58,326 bases of DNA from Chloroflexota bacterium (GCA_024232355.1 JAAEPW010001336.1:1-58326), one strand, 5' to 3'; numbered from the stretch's first letter, positions 18,216-27,696 are shown. The notes: generated by a model from the letters alone, not told the origin. Numbers and translations are program-made.

Positions 18216-20227
18216 TGATGCCGGCGTGAGCAGCCATTTTTTTCTTTGCCCGGTATTTCTTTTGCCAGCCGCGAGAGCCGTTCGCGCAAATGCAGACTGG
18301 GGACGGCGTGGATCGGGCGCACGTTTCCATCTTTTTGGACGATGACACTATCGTCAGCGGCCTTGGGATGCGCGTCCGAGACAGCGGGAAAAGTGTCCTG
18401 TTCGATCAGTGCGAGGGTCAGAGGTTTTTGTTGCTCGCTGTTGAGCAGCGCGACCTCGGGCGCGACGGTTCGGGCCAAGTGTTTGCCGGTGCGTGAGTCG
18501 TCTATCAGCGTCGCCAGTAGATCTGCGTCGGCTGCTTGCAACAGACTAACACCGGTGCGAAAGATGATCCGCTCGTGATGGGCGGCCCACTCGTCCAGTG
18601 AGCGGCGCACGTTTTGTGGCAGTTCGGTGTCACAGTTTTCTTCCAAAAAGCCGATCACCTTGGTCACGTCAATGCCCAATTGTTGCGCCTGGTAGACCGA
18701 GTCTCGTGACACACGGTATTCAAACACGCCCAGGTCGGCACGTTCTCTCTCGGCGAACATGTCTAATCGAGCCAGCACTGCTGTGCTTATCGGGCCCATT
18801 GCCATCAGTTGAAAGTTGGGCTGGATGATGAGTTTGCCTGCTTTATCTTGATCTGTAGATTTGTTTTGCTGTTCCAATGTTTTCAGACCCAACATCACCT
18901 GGCCTGCCGAGGTCAGCCGCAGTCCTCGTAACCGCTTTTCGCTATAGCCCAATTCCACTGCTCCGACTTGGTACAGAAAGCCGGTCAGGCAATTTTCCAC
19001 AAACTCGATTTCGAGCCTCTCTAGTTTTTCGAGCAGCGATTTGGTGTCTCCATAGTAGCGGCCATAGGAGTAGCTATAGTAGCGATGACCGCGATATCTC
19101 TCAATTTCGCTGTGTTCGGGGAACAGGAAATTCATCTCTTGTATCTGAATATCTTCCGCGAGTTCCTCAGGATCCGACCAGGTATCGGCAGGTAGTGCTT
19201 TCAGGGCAGAAAGAAGCGTTTGCCGGGCGTGGGAGAGACGTGGGCTATACTTTGCGATTGCGTTTGGTACTTTTCCTATCGCGTCAAAGCGTGCCCAGGA
19301 TTCCAGGCAGACGCTGGCCTGCTCGATCTGGCTCCGACTCCAGAAATCGGGTATGCGTGCAGCGTCTTGTTCAGTCAGGCGCAGCATACCCCGATCTCTG
19401 TGTATCAGCCCGCACGTTTCCAGCAGCTTGCACAACATGTCGAGGTGTCCGGTTTCGCGCTCGTTCGCTGCGCTTTTTAAAAGCGGGTCGGGTCTCAACA
19501 GGGCGTTGTTGACCGCTTTGAGCCAGCGCTTGGCGACGAGGCCGTTCTGGATGAGGCTCACCTCGTTGCGCCGCACAAAGTCCCAATACAGGTATAAATC
19601 TCGCAATAGCAGCGTGGGCGAACCGGCATCAATCTGGTCAGGCTGCCAATCGGAGCATCTGGGTGGGATTGGCTCCGGTTCTGGCAGATAACGCCGGATA
19701 AAGTCGGGAACATGCAAGATCTGGGCTGGATGGAATTGTATTTTGAAGGGTTGTTTCCCCGAGTTCATAGCCACTCCCCGGCTAAAGACCAACCCGTGAT
19801 AGGTTAGGCGAGCGACGGTATCTTCAAAGACGAGAGATTGGGCGCGTTGCGGGTCTCCGTTGTACACGCCTCTGTCGTACGCGACGCCGGGGGTGTAATA
19901 GCGGTAGAGAGGCTCCTCTGGTTTTTCCTGTTCTGTGGCCTCTGTGGCCAGTCCAGCCCGGATGATTTCGCGTTTAAAGCTCCTGGTGGCGACGGGACCA
20001 CTGTGCAACAAGAGTCGATTCAGGATGACCTGTTCTCCCTCGTTCAATTGCTCCCAGGAGGCCTGGATACGCGCCTCTGTAAAAAACTCGGCCTGAAGTT
20101 TGGGCAGCAGGTCCTTTTTGTACAGCAGCTTGCGACCTGTCGTGACCTGGATACCAGCGACTTGCGCCATTTCTCCCAGTGTTTTATAGTGATAGGATTC
20201 GAGCAGCTCTTTGATCTTGTCCGTCAT
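18170..20227 (-). CDS. Helicase-associated (XPB/Ssl2-like, Helicase_C_3) protein, frameshifted near its 3' end
   Basis: About 685 residues in this frame. The region AGKLIIQPNFQLMAMGPIS through LGVFEYRVSRDSVYQAQ and NVRRSLDEWAAHHERI is the XPB/Ssl2-like helicase-associated domain. The N-terminal half is a helical region with winged-helix-like stretches (KTLGEMAQVAGIQVTTGRK). The last 14 or so residues (NGCSRRHQWGR) do not fit, because the true C-terminus lies in another frame (17856-18215). I start at the ATG at 20227, one nt after the stop of the SWIM gene, with GAGGT before it. It probably works with the XPB helicase encoded two genes upstream. Whether the break is real, a homopolymer sequencing error or a programmed shift is open. 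Confidence 0.8.
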   Translation of the reverse strand: MTDKIKELLESYHYKTLGEMAQVAGIQVTTGRKLLYKKDLLPKLQAEFFTEARIQASWEQLNEGEQVILNRLLLHSGPVATRSFKREIIRAGLATEATEQEKPEEPLYRYYTPGVAYDRGVYNGDPQRAQSLVFEDTVARLTYHGLVFSRGVAMNSGKQPFKIQFHPAQILHVPDFIRRYLPEPEPIPPRCSDWQPDQIDAGSPTLLLRDLYLYWDFVRRNEVSLIQNGLVAKRWLKAVNNALLRPDPLLKSAANERETGHLDMLCKLLETCGLIHRDRGMLRLTEQDAARIPDFWSRSQIEQASVCLESWARFDAIGKVPNAIAKYSPRLSHARQTLLSALKALPADTWSDPEELAEDIQIQEMNFLFPEHSEIERYRGHRYYSYSYGRYYGDTKSLLEKLERLEIEFVENCLTGFLYQVGAVELGYSEKRLRGLRLTSAGQVMLGLKTLEQQNKSTDQDKAGKLIIQPNFQLMAMGPISTAVLARLDMFAERERADLGVFEYRVSRDSVYQAQQLGIDVTKVIGFLEENCDTELPQNVRRSLDEWAAHHERIIFRTGVSLLQAADADLLATLIDDSRTGKHLARTVAPEVALLNSEQQKPLTLALIEQDTFPAVSDAHPKAADDSVIVQKDGNVRPIHAVPSLHLRERLSRLAKEIPGKEKNGCSRRHQWGRQVEARKKPSAC

Positions 20228-20228
20228 C

Positions 20229-22535
20229 TCAGACCTCATCCGTGTGTTTGGGCGTATAGCCCGCCTTTTCCAGCATCTCTGTCAAGGGGGCAACGCTTTC
20301 CTCTCGAACGATCACCAGGCGAGGGGAGATTTCGGCGACGAGGAACTCGTCCAGAGGGGTGACGGCTCGCATTTCGGTCAACGCATAGTCGTCGCCAAAT
20401 TCAATGACGGTAAGGTTCTCATAGATGCGTACCTGACCATAATTCGTCCACCAAGAGGTCAGTTGGTCGCGGATCGCGTCCGGCATAGGGATAGGCAATA
20501 GGTGTTCCCAATTGTCCAAGAGTTCGGATAACGCGGCACCGGCTTCAAAGGTTTCATAGACGACCTGGGAATCCAACTGGTACGTAAAGCGTTCGGCGGT
20601 GGCTGTCTCCAGACGTGCGATTTTGTTCAACAGGTTATGCGCCTCGGCCGGAATCGCGGAGGGAGCGACGTTGATGGCGTGCGCGTCCGTTTTTATGGCT
20701 TTTTCTGGGGATATGGTGTGGGCCTGTTGGGTCGCGTGAGGGGGCGCGTCTGGAACGTCTACGCGATCCCAAAATAGATCGGCCAGGCCGTGGAATCGGA
20801 CTGCGGCTAGTTCGCCGTTCTCGAAACCCAGGTCGGCCAGCCCCAGCCCGTGCAGTGGTCCGGCGATGATTTGTTGGACAAAGTGCCCTTGCGCCGAGTT
20901 CCAATCTTTTGCATCCGTGGGGGACAGGGGTTGTCCATCGCTGGCAGAAGCCATGTACCAGCTTCCGATACCATTGTGGTCCCGGTACTTGCTCCACACT
21001 GTTTGATTGAACTGGGGCCAGATGGCGCGTAGTGGATGGAATAGGTCTTGCAACGCTATCCATTTGCCATCAGGTAGAGAGGACAGGGCGTGCAGGGCCA
21101 ACCGGCGAAAACGGGTCAGGTCGGCACGCAGGTTCTCTGGTTTGTGGTAACGCCGGAGCATACGCCGGAGTTGTAAGCGGTGGTTGGTTCGCAATACTTC
21201 CCACAGCGCACTCCAATTTTCCATCTGGAAGAACGTCCGGGCCAGGATGGCGCGTTGGGTGAGTTTGTTCAGGCGTAGGAATTGATCCTTTGTCTCTGTC
21301 CAAACCGTCACAGGGTTGCCGGGTTGAAATATGCCGGCAGCTGTCAGCAGGGAAAAGATGAATTCGATCTGTCCCTCGTCACCAGCCACGGGAGCCAGCC
21401 GTTCAATCGCTTCGTTGGGCAAGGATCGGGTGGGTGGTGGAACGATGAGGGCCAGGTCTGATGAATATCGTTGCAAGAGACCTTGTTTCTTGGCGAGTGC
21501 GAGTTCTTCCGGGACATAGTCCCATTTTTCTAGCTCGCTGTGGAACTTTTCCAGCCGAGGGCGTGGCATAGGAGGGCGTAGTGGTGTGGCGGATTGTTCC
21601 AGCAGCAGAACGATTTGGATGGCAGCCTGGATGAACGGATAGGGATCGGCCAGCCGGATATCGCTGACGCTCGGCTGTGGGTGTGCGGCGGCCGGGATGA
21701 CGGTTCCCAAGATGGGCGGGAGGGACCGCAAAATGGCGCGGGGCACGAAATCGCTCTGGGGTGGGTAATCGCCTTCGTTGCCTGGCAGCGCGAGACCCGC
21801 TTTCCACAGGTGACTCGCGTAGGTGCCAACTTTTCGGTAGCTTTTGAGATCGCCCCACGCACTCGCGGCTCTTTCCAGTTCATCTTCTGGGATGTCGTCC
21901 TTTTCTCCCATCAGGACCATTGCCCGGAGTACGTTTTGATGTTCTGCGTCCAGTTGGCGGATCGCTTGGAGGACATCGCGGGGGGCGGTGATGTGCGTGG
22001 CGATCTGTTGGGCAATGTCCGCTTTGCGGTTTCCCTTGATCTTCCAACCGCGTTTCTTGGCCATCTGGCGCAAATCTTGGAGTTTGATCTCTTGCAACCC
22101 TTTCCACAATTCTTGCTCGTCTGCTTGATGGCGGTCTGCAAAAGAGAACGTTAGCCAGTGTGGGAGTTGCTCTGGCTGGTTCGTGGGGGGAGGGGCAACG
22201 GGTATGACCTCAATGGGATATTCTTTGCTGGGGGGCAAGGGTGTATTTTCGATGGCGAAATCGCCGGGCGATTGGATCCACTTGAGTAGTACCGCGCCGA
22301 CGTGTTTGCAGTAGCCGCCCCAGTTGTAGGGGCAGCTACATTGGGCGTGGATGCCGTCCGGTTCGACGTCAATTTCCACATAGTATACCCGCGAGCCATT
22401 TATTTGGGCTGTGAGTGTTTTACCAGCGCGAACGGGGTTCTCTATCGCGTTGACGTATCCGCGTGCGCGACGCATACTCTTGGCTTTGAGCGCACCTCGC
22501 AAATCATCTTGTGTAAGGGTTTCCAAAGTTGGCAT
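20229..22535 (-). CDS. SWIM zinc-finger protein with SAP-like and helicase-associated regions
   Basis: A 768-residue protein. Residues 66-78 are a SWIM zinc finger (CSCPYNWGGYCKH: C66, C68, C76, H78), predicted to bind DNA or protein. Around residues 125-165 a SAP-like helix pair appears (LQDLRQMAKKRGWKIKGNRK). A long helical middle follows, and the last 110 residues match the helicase-associated C-terminal domain (IPMPDAIRDQLTSWWTNYG, TVIEFGDDYALTE). It starts 3 bp after the XPB stop and ends 1 nt before the next gene's ATG, so it is surely co-transcribed with XPB. It is likely a DNA-engaging partner of XPB; the biochemical task is unknown. Confidence 0.8.
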   Translation of the reverse strand: MPTLETLTQDDLRGALKAKSMRRARGYVNAIENPVRAGKTLTAQINGSRVYYVEIDVEPDGIHAQCSCPYNWGGYCKHVGAVLLKWIQSPGDFAIENTPLPPSKEYPIEVIPVAPPPTNQPEQLPHWLTFSFADRHQADEQELWKGLQEIKLQDLRQMAKKRGWKIKGNRKADIAQQIATHITAPRDVLQAIRQLDAEHQNVLRAMVLMGEKDDIPEDELERAASAWGDLKSYRKVGTYASHLWKAGLALPGNEGDYPPQSDFVPRAILRSLPPILGTVIPAAAHPQPSVSDIRLADPYPFIQAAIQIVLLLEQSATPLRPPMPRPRLEKFHSELEKWDYVPEELALAKKQGLLQRYSSDLALIVPPPTRSLPNEAIERLAPVAGDEGQIEFIFSLLTAAGIFQPGNPVTVWTETKDQFLRLNKLTQRAILARTFFQMENWSALWEVLRTNHRLQLRRMLRRYHKPENLRADLTRFRRLALHALSSLPDGKWIALQDLFHPLRAIWPQFNQTVWSKYRDHNGIGSWYMASASDGQPLSPTDAKDWNSAQGHFVQQIIAGPLHGLGLADLGFENGELAAVRFHGLADLFWDRVDVPDAPPHATQQAHTISPEKAIKTDAHAINVAPSAIPAEAHNLLNKIARLETATAERFTYQLDSQVVYETFEAGAALSELLDNWEHLLPIPMPDAIRDQLTSWWTNYGQVRIYENLTVIEFGDDYALTEMRAVTPLDEFLVAEISPRLVIVREESVAPLTEMLEKAGYTPKHTDEV

Positions 22536-22538
22536 AAG

Positions 22539-24275
22539 CTACTCGGTAGTTGTCGTTCTTGTGGGTTCGTGGTCCGCCACTTCATCGTCGTAGAGGATGG
22601 TATAGCGATAGCCCTGCTCGGTGAGGAACAGTTGGCGATTGATGCTGAAATCCTGGTCCCGGGTGTCCTTGCTGGTCAGCGTGTAAAAGTGGGCCATTGA
22701 TCCATCTTGTTTGGGCCGCAGGATGCGGCCCATCCGTTGTGCCTCTTCCTGCCGGCTGCCGAATGTGCCACTGATCTGGATCATCACACTGGCGTCGGGC
22801 AGGTCGATGGCAAAGTTTCCCACTTTGGAGAGGATGAGCCTTTGAACCTCCTCATCCTTGAACTGTTGAAAGAGTTTGCGCCGCTCTCGTACCGGCGTTT
22901 TGCCGGTAATCAGAGGATACCCATACCGTTCTTTTACCCGATCCAACTGGTCCAGATACATACCGATGATGAGTAACTGTTCATCCGGGTGTTTGTCTAT
23001 TAATTGATCAAGCACGTCGAATTTGCGCGGATTCTCGGCGGCGATGCGGTACTTTTGACGTTGGTCGGCAACGGCATATTCCAGCCGCAGGTCGGGCGGC
23101 ATAGGAATGCGTACCTCGGTCACCTCGACGGTGGCGATCCAGCCTTGTTTTTCCAGGTCTTTCCAGGGCACGTCGTACTTTTTGGGGCCAATGAGAGAAA
23201 AGACGTGATCTTCCTTCCCATCTTCGCGTACCAGTGTGGCGGTCAGGCCCAAGCGGCGACGGGCTTGTAGTTCGGCAGTGACGCGAAACACGGGTGCTGG
23301 TAACAGGTGAACCTCGTCGTAGACGATCAGCCCCCAATCACGTTTGTCGAATAGTTGAAAGTGGGGGAACTCTTCGTTCATTGGCAGGTTGCGATTTTTC
23401 GTTCCACGCTTGCGATAGGTCATCGTCTGGTACGTAGATATCGTCACGGGGCGGATCTCTTTGCGCTGGCCCGAGTATTCGCCGATCTGTTCCTCGTTCA
23501 ATGTGGTCTTGTCCAACAGTTCGTCGATCCACTGGCGCACGGCGACGGTGCTGGGTGTGAGGATCAGCGTGTTGCACTGCATCTGCTCCATTGCCGCCAT
23601 ACCGACCATCGTTTTGCCCGCCCCACAGGGGAGCACGATGACGCCCGACCCGCCGCGAGCCGCGCCGCGAGCATAAAAAATGTCGGCGGCCTCCTGCTGA
23701 TAGTCCCGCAGCTCAAAGGGCGTGCCACCGGACGTCATCAGCCGCAGGTGAATCTCTAGCGCCTCACCGTCTACATAGCCGACCAGATCTTCTGCCGGAT
23801 AGCCGATATTGACCAACGCTTGCTTGACGTGCCCGCGCCGGGTGGGGTCCACTTGCAGGGTGTTGGGATCGATCTGCGTGGCGACGTAGGGGGAGAGCAG
23901 TTTGTGACGAGACAACTCGATGATCAGTGCGACGTCCTGTGAGGTAAGCAGTAGGTCCCCGTTGCTCCGGACCAGCTTGACCCGTCCGTAACGGGAGATA
24001 TAGTCCCCAATGTCCACCTCGACGTTGCCGGGAATGGGATATTTGCTGTAGCGGGTCAGGCCTTGCAGGATTGCTTCAGCGCTCAGTCCGGTAGAGGCGG
24101 CGTTCCAGAGCGACAGCGGAGTGATGCGGTAAGTGTGGACGTATTCGGGGCTTTTTTCCAGTTCAGCAAAGCGGGCCAGCAAGTCCCGTGCATCTTGGTA
24201 AAATTCATTGTCTACTTCTAGGAGAACGCTCTTGTCTCCTTGGATGATAATTGGGTTTTGTGGGTTGTAGCTCAT
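22539..24275 (-). CDS. XPB/Ssl2-type DNA repair helicase
   Basis: A 578-residue superfamily 2 helicase. It has an N-terminal damage-recognition-like region (FELRDYQQEAADIF marks the Q/ATPase start), Walker A LPCGAGKT at 215-222, DEVH at 320-323, the XPB-specific RED motif R350-E351-D352 in TATLVREDGKEDHVF, and motif VI-like QEEAQRMGRILRPKQDG. Eukaryotic XPB opens DNA in transcription and nucleotide excision repair; bacterial members are 3'-5' helicases whose pathway is poorly known. Helicase-associated proteins flank it on both sides. The ATG at 24275 has a weak ribosome binding site, and a MITE-like element lies just upstream (24341-24490). Confidence 0.93.
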   Translation of the reverse strand: MSYNPQNPIIIQGDKSVLLEVDNEFYQDARDLLARFAELEKSPEYVHTYRITPLSLWNAASTGLSAEAILQGLTRYSKYPIPGNVEVDIGDYISRYGRVKLVRSNGDLLLTSQDVALIIELSRHKLLSPYVATQIDPNTLQVDPTRRGHVKQALVNIGYPAEDLVGYVDGEALEIHLRLMTSGGTPFELRDYQQEAADIFYARGAARGGSGVIVLPCGAGKTMVGMAAMEQMQCNTLILTPSTVAVRQWIDELLDKTTLNEEQIGEYSGQRKEIRPVTISTYQTMTYRKRGTKNRNLPMNEEFPHFQLFDKRDWGLIVYDEVHLLPAPVFRVTAELQARRRLGLTATLVREDGKEDHVFSLIGPKKYDVPWKDLEKQGWIATVEVTEVRIPMPPDLRLEYAVADQRQKYRIAAENPRKFDVLDQLIDKHPDEQLLIIGMYLDQLDRVKERYGYPLITGKTPVRERRKLFQQFKDEEVQRLILSKVGNFAIDLPDASVMIQISGTFGSRQEEAQRMGRILRPKQDGSMAHFYTLTSKDTRDQDFSINRQLFLTEQGYRYTILYDDEVADHEPTRTTTTE

Positions 24276-24340
24276 ACTAATACTCGTTCTAGTGATAGCG
24301 TGCCAATCCTAATGCAAAACTGCTTTTATGGCAAGGTGTT

Positions 24341-24490
24341 AGGGCAATTGCATTTATCTTGTACGAGACACTTTGCTCATAGCCCCCGTCTCGGGGGCGG
24401 CTCACGCGAGACAGTTTCGTCCCTAATACGCCCCCGGGACAGGAGCTGGGAGCCTTTCCGGGCAAATCTGAATACAAGTGCAATTGCCCT
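24341..24490. mobile_element. MITE-like 150-bp element
   Basis: AGGGCAATTGCA at 24341-24352 and TGCAATTGCCCT at 24479-24490 are perfect 12-bp terminal inverted repeats. They are flanked by a near-identical 11-bp direct repeat (GGCAAGGTGTT at 24330-24340, GGCAAGGGGTT at 24491-24501) that looks like a target-site duplication with one change. The interior holds further small palindromes (GTCTCG...CGAGAC and a CCCCCG-rich hairpin) and no gene. It separates the helicase-associated gene from XPB on the same strand, so it may affect their co-transcription. Confidence 0.5.
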
Positions 24491-24515
24491 GGCAAGGGGT
24501 TGTTCGGAAAAAGCA

Positions 24516-26225
24516 TCATTGAATATCCTCGATGTGAATCTCGTATTCTTTTTCTTTCTTTAACGTCTCGATGACTTGCATTACCCGTGGCTCGTACCGT
24601 TCGGCAAAGGTGATGGTGTGGTTTTTCTGATCCACCTCGACGGGACACCTATCGTCCAAAAGCGCCTGCCGAAATCTTTCCAGCCATTCGGCGGTGGGAA
24701 AGTGGAGCGTGATGGTGGCGTGACGCATCAGGATCACCGATTCTGTTTGCGGTTCGGGTTCGACCACCGGTGATTCGACGGCAAAGACAGTGCGTGCCTT
24801 TTCTGGCAAGGGGTTGAGTTGGGATTCGGGATGTTGTACGCGTAGCGGAACCAGTTCCGCTTTCTTTAGTTGGGCATATACGGTCTCTGGTGAACTGATG
24901 ATGCGGATGGTGGGCGATATTTGTTCGACCGTCACTTTGTCAATGAACGGGGCAGCCGTGGATAGGTCTGCATCCCCTTCCAATAAACCGAATCCTGCGT
25001 ACAGGGTAAACTTTTCGGAATGTTCGGCCCACTCGGCAAGTTCTCGCGCGACGTTGGCGGGCAATTCCCGGCCGGTCAAACGGGTCAGCAGCGCGGCGAC
25101 GTCCAGGCTCTCGTCCTCGGCCAGTTGGGCGGCGACCTTTTCCTTTTGCAGTTTCAGAATGGTCGAGACATCTTCCGAGACGACGCTGGTCAGGGGCGTC
25201 AGTTGAGACAGCGCGTATGCTGGATAAAACTCGGATTCCACGAGAATCTCAAAGTTGGGTTGTAGGGTCACTCTGGGGGCGGGAATGTTCCCTGACAATA
25301 CGTGCTGCAGACGATTGTTGACGCGGAATGCCTGGAGAACGTTGAGTGATGGATATATGCCTTGGTGCGGCTCGCGGCTGTAAGCCACGTCTACATAATC
25401 CAGGATGAGGGGGATGCCTTCTAGGAATCTTTCCACGTATCTTCCCTCTACACGCTCAAAAGCATCCGGGTCTTGTTCCGAGATCTCTATCTCGCGCTCC
25501 CAATAGTTTTTTTTGCTCTCGTGAAAATTGCCATAGCGTCCCTTTTCTTTTCCCCAGCGATCCTTGTACTTTGGGTTCTGGGGGATCAAAAAGAAGGGGT
25601 GATTGGCTTTTAGGTATTGCACCAGAGATGATGTGCTGTACCAGACGCCGACCAGGCAGGTTTGCAAGATCTCGAGTAAAAAGCGCCTGATTTGTGGAAA
25701 ATCGAGCATTGGCACGACGGCGGTGGCGCATCCCCGACTGGTAAATACGCCCAAACGACTCGTAATGTTGCTTCGAAAGAACTCGCTTCTGCAACCATCC
25801 TGATCTCTTACCAGAATGTCGAGCAGCGACTTTTCCTGCTTGGCTAGCGGCGACTCGATAAACTGGTGATATTTCTGGTCGTTGAACTCGATATAGTTGT
25901 CGGGGAAAGAGGGAGAAGAACTAGAGTACCCCGCATAGATTCCCTTGGCATCATAGGTGACAAAACCCATTTCGCGGGCCTTCCAGTCTACATAGTCCAC
26001 CCACCCTGAACTGCCATGCTCTTTCACATCGGCCACGGCTTCCGAGTCTGATACGATTTTGGCCAATCGTTTATAATCAGACTTGGGCAAGTTGTTGTCG
26101 CGATGTCGTCTTTTGACCTCTCGTTCCTGGATGTAGCGGACGAATACGTGCATGTCCCGTCGCAGGTCGCAAGGGTTGCTAAAAACGTCTAAATTGGTGA
26201 CGTCAATGGTGGTGAATTCAGTCAT
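24516..26225 (-). CDS. Helicase-associated (XPB/Ssl2-like domain) protein
   Basis: A 569-residue protein. The middle has the helicase-associated domain: APRVTLQPNFEILVESEFY, then LTSVVSEDVSTILKLQKEKV, then LPANVARELAEWAEHSEKFTLY. The N-terminal half is helical, and the C-terminal 75 residues form a small alpha/beta unit (ATITLHFPTAEWLERFRQAL). It is a second member of the family also found at 18170-20227, with its own N-terminal part. Its start overlaps the end of the upstream gene by 8 nt, and a 240-bp gap with the MITE-like element separates it from XPB. It is inferred to be part of a multi-protein XPB assembly; no catalytic motif is visible. Confidence 0.75.
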   Translation of the reverse strand: MTEFTTIDVTNLDVFSNPCDLRRDMHVFVRYIQEREVKRRHRDNNLPKSDYKRLAKIVSDSEAVADVKEHGSSGWVDYVDWKAREMGFVTYDAKGIYAGYSSSSPSFPDNYIEFNDQKYHQFIESPLAKQEKSLLDILVRDQDGCRSEFFRSNITSRLGVFTSRGCATAVVPMLDFPQIRRFLLEILQTCLVGVWYSTSSLVQYLKANHPFFLIPQNPKYKDRWGKEKGRYGNFHESKKNYWEREIEISEQDPDAFERVEGRYVERFLEGIPLILDYVDVAYSREPHQGIYPSLNVLQAFRVNNRLQHVLSGNIPAPRVTLQPNFEILVESEFYPAYALSQLTPLTSVVSEDVSTILKLQKEKVAAQLAEDESLDVAALLTRLTGRELPANVARELAEWAEHSEKFTLYAGFGLLEGDADLSTAAPFIDKVTVEQISPTIRIISSPETVYAQLKKAELVPLRVQHPESQLNPLPEKARTVFAVESPVVEPEPQTESVILMRHATITLHFPTAEWLERFRQALLDDRCPVEVDQKNHTITFAERYEPRVMQVIETLKKEKEYEIHIEDIQ

Positions 26226-27633
26226 TTTGCATCACCGTCCTGATCACGTGGCCCGATTTGGTGATCACTTTTTCAACCGCCGTCAGCAGGTGGTTTGGGA
26301 AGGCAATATAGTCGTTGGGCAAAAAGACGACGTCTGTCGGGTTTGGGAATGCCTTTTCCAGTTGCACTTTGAGGACCAGATCATCCACGTGGGCGATCAA
26401 GAGGTTCTCGTGGACGATCTGTTTGCCCCATCGTTGCTCCACTGTCTCTAGCGCCTGGCGAAAATCGGGTGCGTTTTCATAGAGCCATTGCGTGAGGGGA
26501 TGGTGTCGGATGGATTCCTGAACGTTACCTATCTTGATCAGGTCGGGCGAAATCACCAAGTGGGGTTGTCCCGAGTCCGCTGCTTGTACATTGGAAATCT
26601 GGGCCAAAAGTTCTAGACTGTCGTACGGCACTGTCTCAAGATTCAAGACTATAGGATGATCGGGAGCGGTGTGTAGATAGTGTTCGGGACTTGTGTCGGC
26701 TTGTATTTCTTCGGGCAAACGATAGTAAGTGTTACCGTCCGCTTCTTGTTTTGCCAAGATGCCCCATTGCCAGCCATATTTGCAGATTACGTCACCACTC
26801 CAGTGTATGTTGCAGAATATCTGGAGTGGCATATTCAACTGATCGGGGCGAATCCATTCATTATCTTCCAATTGGGAGAAAACATAGATGGTGGCTTTGG
26901 TGAGAGATAGGCTTTTTTCTGGCCCACTTGTTCGTGTTCTCTGTTTTTTCTCTGGTGGGGGTGCGGAAGCTTCCCAACAAGCCTGCTGCCATTCCGACAA
27001 GCGCTCGGCGTAAAACGCATCGCTCCCGATTTGCAAATTCCCTTTAACTATTTTGAGGCGGTATTGCTCGTCTGATTTGGCCGGGGATAGTTGCTTTGCT
27101 CCAACAATCTCTGCCAGCTTTTGCCTGAGGACGCTTGATTGGATATCTCCGCTATCCTCGAACGTTCTGGTTGATTTGATCAAGGGGGGAAGAAAACGTT
27201 CAAATTCCCGGGGAAACCGAAAGCGCCACCGTTCCATCTTGGTATCGCCCTGCCAGGCGTTGGCTTCGGCGATGAGCAATATGCCCTTGCGGACGAGTGA
27301 TGTCTTGACTCTTTTGAATACGTCTTTATAGCGTTGGGTAAAGGTCGGGTAATAGTACCGGCTCTGTATTTTTTCATCGGTATAGATGCGCGCAAAGAAC
27401 GAGACGTCTACCTCCTCGCCCATAAATTGGAGCAGGCGCAAACACACGGTCTCTTCTTTTGTCAGGGAAGCAATCGCGGATTCCATGCCAATGTCGCAGA
27501 GAAAAAAGTTCTCAAAGAGCGCGCGGGAAGCGGCTTCCTTGGCGGAAAATCCCCGACTTTTGCAGATCGCCTTGATGTCGGCGTTGCTCAAAACCTCGTG
27601 ACACATTTTGTTCAGCATCTGGGAAGCGTTCAT
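26218..27633 (-). CDS. Conserved-type protein of unknown function, first gene of the XPB cluster
   Basis: A 471-residue soluble protein that I do not recognise. The N-terminus (AICKSRGFSAKEAASRALFENFF) and the region KRVKTSLVRKGILLIAEA look like winged-helix or helical DNA-binding stretches, as in other helicase-associated proteins. The C-terminal 100 residues (VVFLPNDYIAFPNHLLTAVEK) have no clear match. It overlaps the next gene by 8 nt, so it is translated together with a helicase-associated protein. A strong promoter precedes it at 27697-27725, which makes it the first gene of the cluster. It is likely another subunit of the same system. Confidence 0.7.
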   Translation of the reverse strand: MNASQMLNKMCHEVLSNADIKAICKSRGFSAKEAASRALFENFFLCDIGMESAIASLTKEETVCLRLLQFMGEEVDVSFFARIYTDEKIQSRYYYPTFTQRYKDVFKRVKTSLVRKGILLIAEANAWQGDTKMERWRFRFPREFERFLPPLIKSTRTFEDSGDIQSSVLRQKLAEIVGAKQLSPAKSDEQYRLKIVKGNLQIGSDAFYAERLSEWQQACWEASAPPPEKKQRTRTSGPEKSLSLTKATIYVFSQLEDNEWIRPDQLNMPLQIFCNIHWSGDVICKYGWQWGILAKQEADGNTYYRLPEEIQADTSPEHYLHTAPDHPIVLNLETVPYDSLELLAQISNVQAADSGQPHLVISPDLIKIGNVQESIRHHPLTQWLYENAPDFRQALETVEQRWGKQIVHENLLIAHVDDLVLKVQLEKAFPNPTDVVFLPNDYIAFPNHLLTAVEKVITKSGHVIRTVMQND

Positions 27634-27657
27634 ACAGGGTCCTTTTCTGTTAGCTTG

Positions 27658-27694
27658 CTAGACCCCAAAGGTTTCAAAAACCTTTGGGGTCTAG
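27658..27694. repeat. 17-bp perfect palindrome (variable-arm family, copy 2)
   Basis: CTAGACCCCAAAGGTTT at 27658-27674 pairs perfectly with AAACCTTTGGGGTCTAG at 27678-27694, leaving a 3-nt loop. It lies downstream of the membrane protein gene ending at 27729, and exactly where the transcript of the gene starting at 27633 should begin. It lacks a T-tract. It may act as a terminator of the upstream operon, as an operator, or as a 5' leader hairpin. Confidence 0.65.
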
Positions 27695-27696
27695 GA

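Noticed and set aside
24289..24648. 119-codon frame through the MITE-like element
   Set aside because: It lies mostly in repeat sequence and overlaps the 3' end of the helicase-associated gene in another frame.
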